Notes: generated by a model from the sequence alone, not told the origin. 37,208 nucleotides of DNA from CAYHZL01 sp964361075 (GCA_964361075.1 CAYHZL010000010.1:1-37208); one strand, 5' to 3'; shown: positions 7,596 to 15,437, counted from the first letter of the stretch. Program-made: numbers and translations.

Positions 7596-8819
7596 ATGAG
7601 CTCTACAATTGCATTTCTGTACAATCTTCAAGTATTCGGTATGAAGTTTGGCTTGCGCAATATTCGCGCATTGCTTCGCTTTGCCGGCAATCCTGAAAAA
7701 AAATTTCACTCAATTCATATCGCAGGTACAAATGGAAAAGGTTCAACTTCTTCATTGATCGCCGCTGTGCTTACGGCTGCAGGGTACAAAGTGGGATTGT
7801 ACACATCGCCGCATTTAGTTCGCTTCAACGAACGCATTCGCATCAATGGAGTGATGATTTCAGATGTTGCGTTGAAGAAATACACAAATTATTTTCGTCC
7901 AACTATTGAAAAAAACCACGCAACTTTTTTTGAAGCAACAACGGCAATTGCGTTTCAATATTTTGCAGATAGAAAAATTGACATTGCAGTTATTGAAACC
8001 GGTTTGGGCGGAAGACTTGATGCGACCAATGTTATTCGTCCGATAGTTTCTGTCATCACATCAATAGGGAAAGATCATACAGCAATACTTGGCAACACAC
8101 TTTCTTCTATTGCATCTGAAAAAGCTGGAATCATAAAAAATAAAATTACATGTGTAGTCGGAAAACTTCCGACGACTGCTTTGAAAGTTATTCGCGCAGC
8201 AGCGCAAGCAAAAAAATCTGAATTCATTATTGCCAATCAAATCAAAACAAATAATTACAACATTGGTTTGCATGGCGAATTTCAGAAACACAATGCAATG
8301 ATCGCATTGCAAGTTGTACGCATCCTGCAATCAAAAAAATTTTCTATCAGCAATGAAGCAATTGCAAATGGACTTGCCAATGTTGCGGAGTTAACGAAAC
8401 TGCGCGGGCGTTTCGAAATAATTAACAGAAAGCCGGTTATTATTTTGGATGTTGCTCATAATCCTGATGCTCTCAACGCAGCGTTGCAGACTTTGAAAAG
8501 TATAAAGCACAATACCCTTCACATTGTTTTTGGTGTAATGAAGGATAAGGAGTATGCAAAAATGTTTTCGATTCTGAAAACCGTACACCCGACACTGTAT
8601 CTTGTTCAACCGGAAACGGACAGGGCGCTTGCTCTCAGCGAGTTGGAAAAGCAAGCTCTTGCAAAAAAAATACCATTCCGAATTTCTAACAGTGTTACTG
8701 AAGGTGTGCAGTTGGCAATCTCTCAGATGAAAAAAAATGACGCGCTGCTGATTACCGGTTCATTTTATGTTGTTGGTGAGGCGCTGCAATTTTTTACTTC
8801 GAACAAAAAAAATGCTTGA
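7596..8819 (+). CDS. folC: Bifunctional folylpolyglutamate/dihydrofolate synthase
   Basis: A 407-residue Mur-ligase-family enzyme that adds glutamate to dihydropteroate or tetrahydrofolate using ATP. The P-loop AGTNGKGSTSS is at residues 43-53. The characteristic LYTSPHLVRFNERI follows, then VIETGLGGRLDATNV, TSIGKDHTAILG with SEKAGIIK, and DVAHNPDAL in the C-terminal domain. All catalytic blocks are present and length is normal. It begins 8 bp after pyrD, in the same apparent transcript. Its stop codon overlaps the -35 box of the likely rho promoter. Confidence 0.96.
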   Translation: MSSTIAFLYNLQVFGMKFGLRNIRALLRFAGNPEKKFHSIHIAGTNGKGSTSSLIAAVLTAAGYKVGLYTSPHLVRFNERIRINGVMISDVALKKYTNYFRPTIEKNHATFFEATTAIAFQYFADRKIDIAVIETGLGGRLDATNVIRPIVSVITSIGKDHTAILGNTLSSIASEKAGIIKNKITCVVGKLPTTALKVIRAAAQAKKSEFIIANQIKTNNYNIGLHGEFQKHNAMIALQVVRILQSKKFSISNEAIANGLANVAELTKLRGRFEIINRKPVIILDVAHNPDALNAALQTLKSIKHNTLHIVFGVMKDKEYAKMFSILKTVHPTLYLVQPETDRALALSELEKQALAKKIPFRISNSVTEGVQLAISQMKKNDALLITGSFYVVGEALQFFTSNKKNA

Positions 8820-8844
8820 CAATAATGGCGATTTGCTCTATCTT
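8816..8844 (+). promoter_or_regulatory. Likely rho promoter with a ~190-nt leader
   Basis: TTGACA (8816-8821), a 17-bp spacer and TATCTT (8839-8844) make a near-consensus sigma-70 promoter overlapping the folC stop. The 217-bp gap to the rho ATG at 9037 has no other gene. The implied leader is A/T-rich, holds a small TTGTA-TTGA-TACAA hairpin, and could be a site of Rho autoregulation, which is known for rho in other bacteria. The ribosome site AAAGGAAGG is at 9016-9024. Confidence 0.5.
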
Positions 8845-9036
8845 TTTGATGTAAAATTTCAGGATAATTTCTCATTTCAAGCAATAACCAACCATCAATC
8901 GAATCTTAATTTTTACAAAACCAACCAAAAAAATTTCAACATTATTTTGTATTGATACAATTGATTTGTACAAGCAAGTTATTCTTTACCGGTTTTATTC
9001 ACATTTACCCTCTGTAAAGGAAGGACATCCCTCATT

Positions 9037-10290
9037 ATGCCTATGGACATTTCCGATTTAAAGTCCAAAAAAATTGCCGAGCTGAACACTATAGCGAAAG
9101 AGCTTAACATCGTCGGCCACAGCGATCTTCGAAAGCAAGATCTTATTTTCCAAATATTAGAAGCGCAAACCAAAAAAGACGGAATGACGTTCAGCAAAGG
9201 TGTGCTTGAAACATTGCCGGATGGTTATGGCTTTTTGCGCTCGGTGGATTATAACTATCTGCCTTCACCGGATGATATTTATGTTTCACCATCGCAGATT
9301 AAAAAGTTCATGCTTCGCACCGGTGATTCGGTAAGCGGACAAGTGAGACCACCAAAAGAGGGTGAACGATTCTTCGCATTGCTGCGTGTGGAGTCTGTGA
9401 ACGATTCATCTCCTGATACAATTCGTGAACGTGTGCTGTTTGATAATCTTACACCGCTCTATCCGACGGAGCGATTGAAATTAGAAACAGCTCCCGGCGA
9501 ATACGCGATGCGCATGTTGGATTTATTGTCGCCAATCGGCAAAGGTCAGCGTGGTATGATTGTTTCTCCGCCGAAAGCCGGTAAAACAATTCTCTTGCAA
9601 AAAATGGCAAACAGTATTGCGCGCAATCATCCTGAAGTAAAATTGTTGATGTTGTTGATTGATGAACGTCCCGAAGAAGTTACCGATATGGAACGCTCGG
9701 TAAGCGCCGAAGTTGTCGCCTCAACATTTGATGAACCACCCGAACGCCACGTTCAGGTTTCCGATATGGTGTTGGAAAAAGCTAAACGATTAGTTGAATC
9801 AAAGCACGATGTTGTTATTCTGCTCGATAGTATTACGCGTTTGGCTCGTGCACACAATACCGTTGTTCCTCATTCCGGGAAAATTCTTTCCGGTGGTGTT
9901 GATGCAAATGCATTGCATCGTCCGAAAAGATTTTTCGGTGCAGCTCGCAATATCGAAGAAGGCGGAAGTCTCACCATTATTGCTACAGCGCTTGTTGAAA
10001 CCGGCAGCAGAATGGACGAAGTTATTTTCGAAGAATTTAAAGGAACCGGTAATATGGAAATTGTGCTCGATCGTAAATTGAGCGACCGCCGCATATTTCC
10101 TGCAGTGGATGTTAATCGCTCCGGAACTCGAAAAGAAGAAATTCTCTTTGAGCAAGAAGAACTCAATCGTGTATGGATACTCCGTAAATTTCTCAGTGAG
10201 TTTACTTCTGTTGAAGCGATGGAATTCTTAACAGAAAAAATGAGAGGCACAAAATCAAATAAAGAATTCTTAAAATCAATGAGTCATTAA
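9037..10290 (+). CDS. rho: Transcription termination factor Rho
   Basis: A 417-residue hexameric RNA helicase that terminates transcription. The Rho N-terminal domain (DISDLKSKKIAELNTIAKEL) covers about residues 4-45, and the OB-fold RNA-binding domain (DGYGFLRS) about 55-120. Walker A is SPPKAGKT near residues 176-183, Walker B is VVILLDSITRLAR, and the Q/R-loop region KILSGGVDANAL is intact. The motif RKEEILFEQEELNR marks the C-terminal domain. Length and architecture are those of a minimal Rho without insertions. A second ATG lies two codons in. Confidence 0.98.
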   Translation: MPMDISDLKSKKIAELNTIAKELNIVGHSDLRKQDLIFQILEAQTKKDGMTFSKGVLETLPDGYGFLRSVDYNYLPSPDDIYVSPSQIKKFMLRTGDSVSGQVRPPKEGERFFALLRVESVNDSSPDTIRERVLFDNLTPLYPTERLKLETAPGEYAMRMLDLLSPIGKGQRGMIVSPPKAGKTILLQKMANSIARNHPEVKLLMLLIDERPEEVTDMERSVSAEVVASTFDEPPERHVQVSDMVLEKAKRLVESKHDVVILLDSITRLARAHNTVVPHSGKILSGGVDANALHRPKRFFGAARNIEEGGSLTIIATALVETGSRMDEVIFEEFKGTGNMEIVLDRKLSDRRIFPAVDVNRSGTRKEEILFEQEELNRVWILRKFLSEFTSVEAMEFLTEKMRGTKSNKEFLKSMSH

Positions 10291-10325
10291 TTTTTTTTAG
10301 AAATAAATATTTCAAAACAAATTTA

Positions 10326-10667
10326 ATCAAAAAACTAAAAAACGGTTATAAAGCTACATATCAATGTGATGCAAGTGATAGCAGAATAGTAAGATTTTCT
10401 GATGGTTCAGAAGTAAAAACAACATGCTTATTAGTTGGGGAGTTTGATATTGTTGCAGTTAATATGTTTGCTCTGGAAGAAGAATGGCGTTTTGCTTTTG
10501 CTCTTAATGAAGATTTGCCACGTAGTAAATTTAAAAATTACACACCACTACAACAAAAAGAACTGCTATCATCGTCGATACCAATTACTTGGCCATTGTC
10601 TCCGCCATACGTAGAAAATCCATTTGTTCTCCTCGATCGTCTAGTAGCTCACGCAAAACGCAAATAG
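10326..10667 (+). pseudogene. 5'-truncated C-terminal remnant of a putative type II restriction endonuclease
   Basis: An open frame runs from the 3' end of rho to a TAG at 10667, with no plausible start before an internal ATG at 10464. The translated product (from about NLIKKLKNGYKATYQC) contains FDIVAVNMFALEEEWRFAFA, DLPRSKF, YTPLQQKELLSSS and PPYVENPFVLLDRL. I recall this type of C terminus from type II restriction endonuclease-like proteins; I cannot confirm it by search. Convergent with it is a broken methyltransferase, as expected for a restriction-modification pair. The remnant abuts rho within about 40 bp, so the rest of the gene was probably deleted. A 67-residue peptide from 10464 is possible but unlikely to be functional. 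Confidence 0.55.
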
Positions 10668-11383
10668 AATTTTTTTTTGAAAAAGTAGCTTCTTTTTCAA
10701 AGACAAGGAAGTATGAATGGTTTTTCCTTCCATGAAGTTGGCGTAGCATCCTGCTTACACCAGCTTTATTTGATCGGGTAATTACAAATAAGTCCTTTGT
10801 ATAAAATCCCATCAAATACAAATTTATAATAATTTCCACATGTGTTAATCTTTGTATTCCCGCACTAACTTCATCTTGACATTTTACTATCAAAATGCCG
10901 TTTTTCCTTAAAACTCTTTTTGCTTCCATAGCAGCCTGAACGTAAAACTCTAGTACTGCATCGTGCCATTTGCGACTTAGGTCTGTGGGACGTTTACCAT
11001 TCGAGTAATGATCCTGAAATGATTCGTGGCTACCCTTGCCAGCAAAACTATCATCTTCTCGGAATAATCCTTCCATATATGGTGGATCCAAAACAAAACA
11101 AAACAAAACAATCCATTTCATTATTTTTGTAAGGTAATTTTCTACAATCAACACCAGTTTTTAGATCGGTAGGAAAGAGTTTATATTTTTCTAGTGAAAC
11201 TCTTTTTCAAAAAACTCCTTTACCATACGTAACGTCGGCAATTTTAGCACCTGTAGAAACATGAAGGTGTAATATTTTTGGAAAAACATCACTATTATTA
11301 CCCATGTATGAAGTAAAGGTTAAATCTGATGTTACTTTACCAGATGGGGATTTTCTTTTTGTTTTGTTTTTTAATAATTCCAT
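10585..11383 (-). pseudogene. Broken site-specific DNA methyltransferase (nonsense codon plus repeat-length frameshift)
   Basis: Reading from an ATG at 11383 gives 58 residues ending in GAKIADVTYGKGVF, then a TGA (11209-11207) where the family has Trp. The frame then continues sensibly (YKLFPTDLKTGVDCRKLPY) until a (TTTTG)4 tract at 11108-11089. After it, the coding frame shifts by one and resumes with DPPYMEGLFRED, the catalytic motif IV, followed by VLRKNGILIVKCQDEV and HSYFLVFEK. Two tract units (10 bp) fewer would restore the frame. The last 30 or so residues before the stop at 10585 are probably not original, because they overlap the endonuclease remnant antisense. So there are two independent lesions in an otherwise recognisable adenine/cytosine-N4 methyltransferase. 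Confidence 0.85.
11089..11108 (-). repeat. (CAAAA)4 / (TTTTG)4 pentanucleotide tract in the methyltransferase
   Basis: Four perfect CAAAA units plus a partial CAA lie directly before the DPPY motif on the coding (minus) strand. Because 5 is not a multiple of 3, each unit gained or lost changes frame. Copy numbers of 2 or 5 would join the two halves of the gene, while the present 4 do not. This is the structure of a phase-variable contingency tract. Confidence 0.85.
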
Positions 11384-11411
11384 AAGTCAATATAATAAAG
11401 AAAATTATATG

Positions 11412-11632
11412 GTAACTGCTTAGCGTATTTTTTGTCCCGAAGGGATGTTCCAAGGGAATGGCGTTGCCACCTTCGGCATAATTTCAGTATTTCCAAAAAA
11501 AACGAATCCCCCGTCCCGATTAAAAAGCAAATCGGGACACCCCCTTTTCAAGGGGGATTTCCTCGCTCTTATTCCCCCTTGAAAAGGGGGTTAGGGGGAT
11601 TTTTTGAATCAACAATAACGCTAAGTAGTTAC
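11412..11632. mobile_element. MITE, family A, full copy with 8-bp target duplication
   Basis: A 221-bp element with 15-bp terminal inverted repeats: GTAACTGCTTAGCGT at 11412-11426 and its near-exact complement at 11618-11632 (one mismatch). The flanks are identical 8-mers, ATTATATG at 11404-11411 and 11633-11640, a perfect target-site duplication. The interior is a chain of hairpins (TCCCGATT/AATCGGGA, CCCCCTT/AAGGGGG twice, CCGAAGG/CCTTCGG with an enlarged loop). It encodes no transposase. A second copy, inverted, lies at 34343-34537, and a shorter relative at 12938-13069. The rest of the 11155-11731 gap holds only the methyltransferase 5' part and the leader of the next gene. Confidence 0.85.
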
Positions 11633-11692
11633 ATTATATGTTTGTAAAAATTTTTCATGAATTTGTTTCAATTTATCTTTGGAATTTCAGTT

Positions 11693-11727
11693 ACTTCCTT
11701 GTAAGTTTATTATTATAGAAAGGAAGT
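11693..11727 (+). promoter_or_regulatory. Hairpin masking the thiolase ribosome-binding site
   Basis: ACTTCCTT (11693-11700) is perfectly complementary to AAGGAAGT (11720-11727), which contains the strong Shine-Dalgarno AAAGGAAG placed 5 bp before the ATG at 11732. The loop is 19 nt and AT-rich. In an mRNA this 8-bp stem would hide the ribosome site, allowing control by temperature, a small RNA or translation status. Confidence 0.45.
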
Positions 11728-11731
11728 TATT

Positions 11732-12913
11732 ATGAATGAGACTGTTATTGTCAGTGCATGCCGAACACCGATTGGTTCGTTCGGCGGATCATTAAGTTCA
11801 ATTCCCGCAACAAAACTTGGCGCACTTGTTATTGAAGAAGCAGTGAAGCGCGCAGGTATTTCAAAAGATTCTGTCAACGAAGTCATCATGGGAAATGTTC
11901 TTACCGCCGGAGAAGGACAAGCGCCTGCACGTCAAGCATCGGTGTATGCCGGTTTGCCGACATCGGTTGAATGTATGACCATCAATAAAGTATGCGGCTC
12001 CGGCATGAAAGCAATTATGCTCGCCACGCAAGCTATTCAACTTGGTGATGCTGAGATCATTGTTGCCGGTGGAATGGAAAGCATGTCGAACGCTCCGTAC
12101 TTATTGAACAAAGCGCGCACAGGCTACCGGCTTGGTAACGGAGAAATTTTTGATTCGATTATGTGTGATGGTTTGCTCGATGCATATCAAAACACAGCGA
12201 TGGGAAATTTTGCAGAATTGTGTGCGCGCGAATGTAATATTTCACGCGAAGCACAAGATGAATTTGCCGTGCTCAGTTACAAGCGCGCGCAGGAATCGCA
12301 AAAGCTCGGACGATTCAAAAATGAAATTGTAAAAGTACCGATCCCTTCAAAAAAAGGCGATACTATTTTTATTGAAGAAGACGAAGAACCAACGAAAACT
12401 AATTTTGATAAAATTCCAACTTTAAAACCTGCGTTCCAAAAAGATGGAACTGTTACGGCAGCCAACTCTTCAAAAATTAATGATGGCGCAGCAGCGCTTG
12501 TTCTTATGTCGGCACAGAAAGCAAAAGAACTTGGCATTACGCCGATTGCAAAAATAATTGCAACAGCATCCACAGCAAAAAATCCGGAATGGTTTACTAC
12601 TGCACCGGCGGATGTTATTCCAAAAGTTTTAAAGAAAGCAAATCTTTTTTTAAGCGATATCGATCTTATTGAAATTAACGAAGCGTTCGCTGTTGTAACA
12701 CTTGCAGTTGATAAAATAAACGGCATTGATGTCAATAAAGTGAATGTGCATGGCGGCGCTGTTGCACTCGGTCATCCAATCGGGGCAAGCGGTGCGCGCA
12801 TTGTTGTTACACTTCTTCACGCATTGCAACAACGAAACGCTGTGCGCGGCTTGGCTGCAATTTGTATCGGCGGCGGCGAAGCAAGCGGAATCGTGATCGA
12901 ACTTATCAAATAA
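11732..12913 (+). CDS. Acetyl-CoA C-acetyltransferase (thiolase)
   Basis: A 393-residue thiolase that condenses two acetyl-CoA to acetoacetyl-CoA, or cleaves it in the reverse, degradative direction. The nucleophile is Cys88 in NKVCGSGMKA. The acid/base pair is His348 (GHPIGASGAR) and Cys378 (CIGGGEASG). NEAFAVV is also present. Length is typical of the biosynthetic/AtoB type. It heads a gene set with a 3-hydroxybutyryl-CoA dehydrogenase and an acyl-CoA dehydrogenase, so it acts in short-chain acyl-CoA interconversion. Enoyl-CoA hydratase and electron-transfer flavoprotein are not in the window. Upstream lies a MITE and a leader hairpin over the ribosome site. Confidence 0.95.
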   Translation: MNETVIVSACRTPIGSFGGSLSSIPATKLGALVIEEAVKRAGISKDSVNEVIMGNVLTAGEGQAPARQASVYAGLPTSVECMTINKVCGSGMKAIMLATQAIQLGDAEIIVAGGMESMSNAPYLLNKARTGYRLGNGEIFDSIMCDGLLDAYQNTAMGNFAELCARECNISREAQDEFAVLSYKRAQESQKLGRFKNEIVKVPIPSKKGDTIFIEEDEEPTKTNFDKIPTLKPAFQKDGTVTAANSSKINDGAAALVLMSAQKAKELGITPIAKIIATASTAKNPEWFTTAPADVIPKVLKKANLFLSDIDLIEINEAFAVVTLAVDKINGIDVNKVNVHGGAVALGHPIGASGARIVVTLLHALQQRNAVRGLAAICIGGGEASGIVIELIK

Positions 12914-13107
12914 TGTTACGCTAAACAAAATTTTTTTGTAACTGCTCAGTGTATCGTAATTGGAGGTAAAAACCCTTGAAGGGTTTTTGGTATTTGATTT
13001 TTCGATACATCAAAATATCGCTATTTATTTAACAGAACCCTTCAAGGGTTACTCACGCTGAATAGTTACATTTGCGATAAAAACACATTTTGCGTAACAT
13101 CAGTTAT
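12913..13107. repeat. Outer inverted repeat enclosing the short MITE; 18-bp arm shared with 37069-37086
   Basis: ATGTTACGC (12913-12921) and GCGTAACAT (13092-13100) form a 9-bp inverted repeat around the MITE. The right arm extends to TTGCGTAACATCAGTTAT (13090-13107), whose exact 18-bp complement begins immediately after the ccmF stop (37069-37086). This suggests a second small-element family into which, or beside which, the MITE inserted. It fills most of the 233-bp gap between 12913 and 13147. Confidence 0.5.
12938..13069. mobile_element. Short MITE related to family A, between thiolase and dehydrogenase genes
   Basis: A 132-bp element with ends GTAACTGCTCAGTGT (12938-12952) and the complement of GTAACTATTCAGCGT (13055-13069), clearly related to the family A termini. 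The interior has two hairpins, AAAAACCCTT/AAGGGTTTTT (12968-12988) and AACCCTT/AAGGGTT (13036-13050). Either could terminate transcription after the thiolase. Flanking 8-mers (ATTTTTTT and ATTTGCGA) no longer match, so the insertion is older or has recombined. Confidence 0.65.
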
Positions 13108-13146
13108 CAAATAATAATTTTCAATTTCATTTAATTTGTTACTCTT

Positions 13147-14007
13147 ATGAACATCACAGTGATTGGTGCCGGAACAATGGGAAATGGAATTTCTCACGTC
13201 TTTGCAATGTATGGTAACAAAGTTACAATGCACGATATACGCCAAGATTTTTTAGATAAAGCAATGAGAACAATCCAGACAAATTTGGATAAACAAATTC
13301 GCAAAGGTGTTTTATCTGAAGAAGCAAAAGCAAATGTGTTCGCAAATATTACTCCGTGTACAGTGCATGCCGATGCTGTGAAGGAAGCAGATATTGTTGT
13401 TGAAGCCGCCACTGAAATTCAACGCATCAAATTTGATTTGTTCCGCAAGTCAGATGAACTTGCACCGAAGAACACCATTCTTGCCACAAACACTTCATCA
13501 ATTTCGATTACGGAAATTGCAGCGCAGACAAAACGCCCGGATAAAGTGATTGGAATGCACTTCATGAATCCTGTTCATCTCATGAAACTTGTCGAGATCA
13601 TTCGCGGACTTTCTACGTCGGATGAGACGTATGAAACAATTAAAAGCCTTACTCAGAAAATTGATAAAACTCCTGTTGAAGTGAACGACTATCCGGGTTT
13701 TGTATCGAACAGAATTTTAATGCCGATGTTGAATGAAGCGATGTATTGCGTGATGGAAGGTGTTGCCAAACCTGACGCGATTGATAATGTGATGCGGTTA
13801 GGAATGAATCATCCGATGGGACCATTAACGCTTGCTGATTTTATCGGTCTTGATGTGTGTCTTTCAATTATGGAAGTGCTGCATGAAGGGTTCGGCGATT
13901 CGAAATATCGTCCGTGTCCGCTCTTAAAGAAAATGGTTGCCGCAGGAAATCTCGGTAGAAAATCAGGAAAAGGATTTTACGAGTATCCAAATTATAATTC
14001 CAAATAA
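13147..14007 (+). CDS. 3-hydroxybutyryl-CoA dehydrogenase
   Basis: A 286-residue NAD(P)-dependent enzyme interconverting acetoacetyl-CoA and 3-hydroxybutyryl-CoA. The Rossmann motif GAGTMGNG is at residues 7-14. The conserved NTSSISITEIA and the catalytic His in GMHFMNPVHLMKLVE are present, as are the family motifs PGFVSNRILMPMLNEA and MNHPMGPLTLADFIGLD. Single-domain length matches Hbd/PaaH rather than fused FadB/FadJ. No clear Shine-Dalgarno precedes the ATG. It works between the flanking thiolase and acyl-CoA dehydrogenase, but each gap contains a palindromic element, so the three may be transcribed separately. Confidence 0.96.
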   Translation: MNITVIGAGTMGNGISHVFAMYGNKVTMHDIRQDFLDKAMRTIQTNLDKQIRKGVLSEEAKANVFANITPCTVHADAVKEADIVVEAATEIQRIKFDLFRKSDELAPKNTILATNTSSISITEIAAQTKRPDKVIGMHFMNPVHLMKLVEIIRGLSTSDETYETIKSLTQKIDKTPVEVNDYPGFVSNRILMPMLNEAMYCVMEGVAKPDAIDNVMRLGMNHPMGPLTLADFIGLDVCLSIMEVLHEGFGDSKYRPCPLLKKMVAAGNLGRKSGKGFYEYPNYNSK

Positions 14008-14024
14008 CATTTCGTTGTTACTGG

Positions 14025-14162
14025 AACCCATCTCAAAAAAGGATGGTCATTGCGAGGAAGCGAAGCGACGAAGCAATCTTCCAACCTAAAATTAGAAAAA
14101 CAAGATTGCTTCGCCAACAAACGGCTCGCAATGACAAAGACGTTGAGTTTTTGAAATGGGTT
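14025..14162. repeat. Small palindromic element, family B (TCATTGCGAG core), with 15-bp outer arms
   Basis: Outer arms AACCCATCTCAAAAA (14025-14039) and TTTTTGAAATGGGTT (14148-14162) are complementary at 14 of 15 positions. Inside, GTCATTGCGAG (14046-14056) pairs with CTCGCAATGAC (14125-14135), and GAAGCAATCTT pairs with AAGATTGCTTC. No coding capacity. Sister copies are at 15457-15621 and at the window start. The rest of the gap to 14298 has only short hairpins such as GATGGTGGCGAAGCCATC. Confidence 0.7.
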
Positions 14163-14297
14163 GTATAATTAACAATAGAAAATATTACTCACATATCGCG
14201 CTGAAGTCAAATCACAAAGCGATGGTGGCGAAGCCATCCCTTCGGGACTTCGCTCACATTCTTCAAACGATACAAACACAATCAAGGGATACTATAA

Positions 14298-15437
14298 ATG
14301 AACTTTGAATTGAACGATACACACAAGATGATCCGCGATACTGCACGGCAGTTTGCACACGATGAACTTGCCGCAACTGCAGACGAAAGAGATGAAAAAG
14401 AAATTTTTCCTTCTGAACAAATAAAAAGACTCGGCGAACTTGGTTTTATGGGAATGATGGTGCCGGAACAATATGGCGGCGCCGGATTGGAAACATTAAG
14501 TTATGCAATCGCGATGGAAGAAATTTCGCGCGTTGATGCATCGTGCGGCGTTATTATGTCCGTGAATAATTCGTTGGTCTGTTACGGACTCAGTTCGTAC
14601 GGCACAGAAGAGCAGAAACAAAAATATTTAATTCCGCTTGCATCCGGGAAAAAGCTCGGTGCATTTGCACTTTCTGAACCGGAAGCGGGAAGTGATGCAA
14701 CGAATCAGCGAACAACTGCAGTACGTAACGGCGATTTTTATATTCTCAACGGAATTAAAAACTGGATTACCAATGGTGTCAGTTCGGATTATGTTGTTGT
14801 GATGGCGACGACTGATGCTACAAAAGGTGCAAAAGGAATTAGTGCATTTATTGTTGAAAAAGGTTCGGAAGGATTTTCTGTTGGAAAAAAAGAACGCAAG
14901 CTTGGCATTCGCAGTTCGGATACGGTTTCACTTTCATTTCAAGATGTAAAAGTTCCTGTGGCAAACAGAATTGGCGACGAAGGTATCGGATTTAAATTTG
15001 CAATGAAGACGCTCGATGGTGGTCGTATTGGAATTGCTTCGCAGGCGTTGGGAATTGCGCAAGCGAGTTTGGATGCTGCAATAAAATATTCGAAAGAAAG
15101 AAAAGCATTCGATCATCCGATTGCAGATTTTCAGGCGATACAATTTAAGATTGCCGATATGGCAACTGAAATTGAAGCGGCACGAATGCTTGTGTATCAA
15201 GCGGCGGCAATGAAAGATGCCGGATTGAATTTTTCTAAACAAGCGGCTATGGCAAAATTATATGCTTCTAAAACTGCAGTGAAAGCTGCGCTTGAATCAA
15301 TTCAAATTCATGGCGGATATGGTTACATCCGCGAATATCATGTTGAGCGGTACTTGCGCGATGCAAAGATTACGGAAATTTATGAAGGAACGTCGGAAAT
15401 TCAGCGGATAGTTATTGCAAGAGATTTGTTGAAGTGA
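14298..15437 (+). CDS. Short-chain acyl-CoA dehydrogenase (butyryl-CoA dehydrogenase-like)
   Basis: A 379-residue FAD enzyme of the acyl-CoA dehydrogenase family. It oxidises acyl-CoA to enoyl-CoA, or runs in reverse in butyrate-type fermentation. The signatures ALSEPEAGSDA and GIKNWITNG bind FAD and substrate. The catalytic base is Glu363 in IYEGTSEIQR, the position used by short- and medium-chain enzymes. IQIHGGYGYIREYHVERYLRDAKI is intact. Shine-Dalgarno AAGGGA is 8 bp upstream. No etfAB is adjacent. Substrate length is inferred from similarity to Bcd/SCAD and from the neighbouring thiolase and dehydrogenase. Confidence 0.95.
   Translation: MNFELNDTHKMIRDTARQFAHDELAATADERDEKEIFPSEQIKRLGELGFMGMMVPEQYGGAGLETLSYAIAMEEISRVDASCGVIMSVNNSLVCYGLSSYGTEEQKQKYLIPLASGKKLGAFALSEPEAGSDATNQRTTAVRNGDFYILNGIKNWITNGVSSDYVVVMATTDATKGAKGISAFIVEKGSEGFSVGKKERKLGIRSSDTVSLSFQDVKVPVANRIGDEGIGFKFAMKTLDGGRIGIASQALGIAQASLDAAIKYSKERKAFDHPIADFQAIQFKIADMATEIEAARMLVYQAAAMKDAGLNFSKQAAMAKLYASKTAVKAALESIQIHGGYGYIREYHVERYLRDAKITEIYEGTSEIQRIVIARDLLK

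Noticed and set aside
8767..8955. 62-residue frame between folC and rho
   Set aside because: It overlaps the folC end, runs through the likely rho promoter, and encodes an unremarkable AT-rich product.
10585..10700. C-terminal tail of the methyltransferase frame as real coding sequence
   Set aside because: The family-like sequence ends at about HSYFLVFEK; the rest is antisense to the endonuclease remnant and rich in codons created by the opposite strand.
10676..10701. Perfect 10-bp inverted repeat TTTGAAAAAG/CTTTTTCAAA as a terminator
   Set aside because: No T-run follows the stem on either strand; the T-run lies before it on the plus strand.
11207..11209. TGA in the methyltransferase read as Trp or selenocysteine
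   Set aside because: Other genes here end in TGA (folE, pyrK, the glutamate-neighbour genes), so TGA is a stop in this organism, and no selenocysteine insertion structure was seen. The separate frameshift also argues for a pseudogene.
11504..11610. Repeated GGGGG/CCCCC blocks as a CRISPR array
   Set aside because: The blocks are inverted, not direct, with no regular spacers, and the same arrangement recurs in the second MITE copy.
11432..11647. 71-residue frame across the MITE
   Set aside because: It reads through the hairpins and repeat sequence of the element, its composition is low-complexity, and it has no ribosome site.
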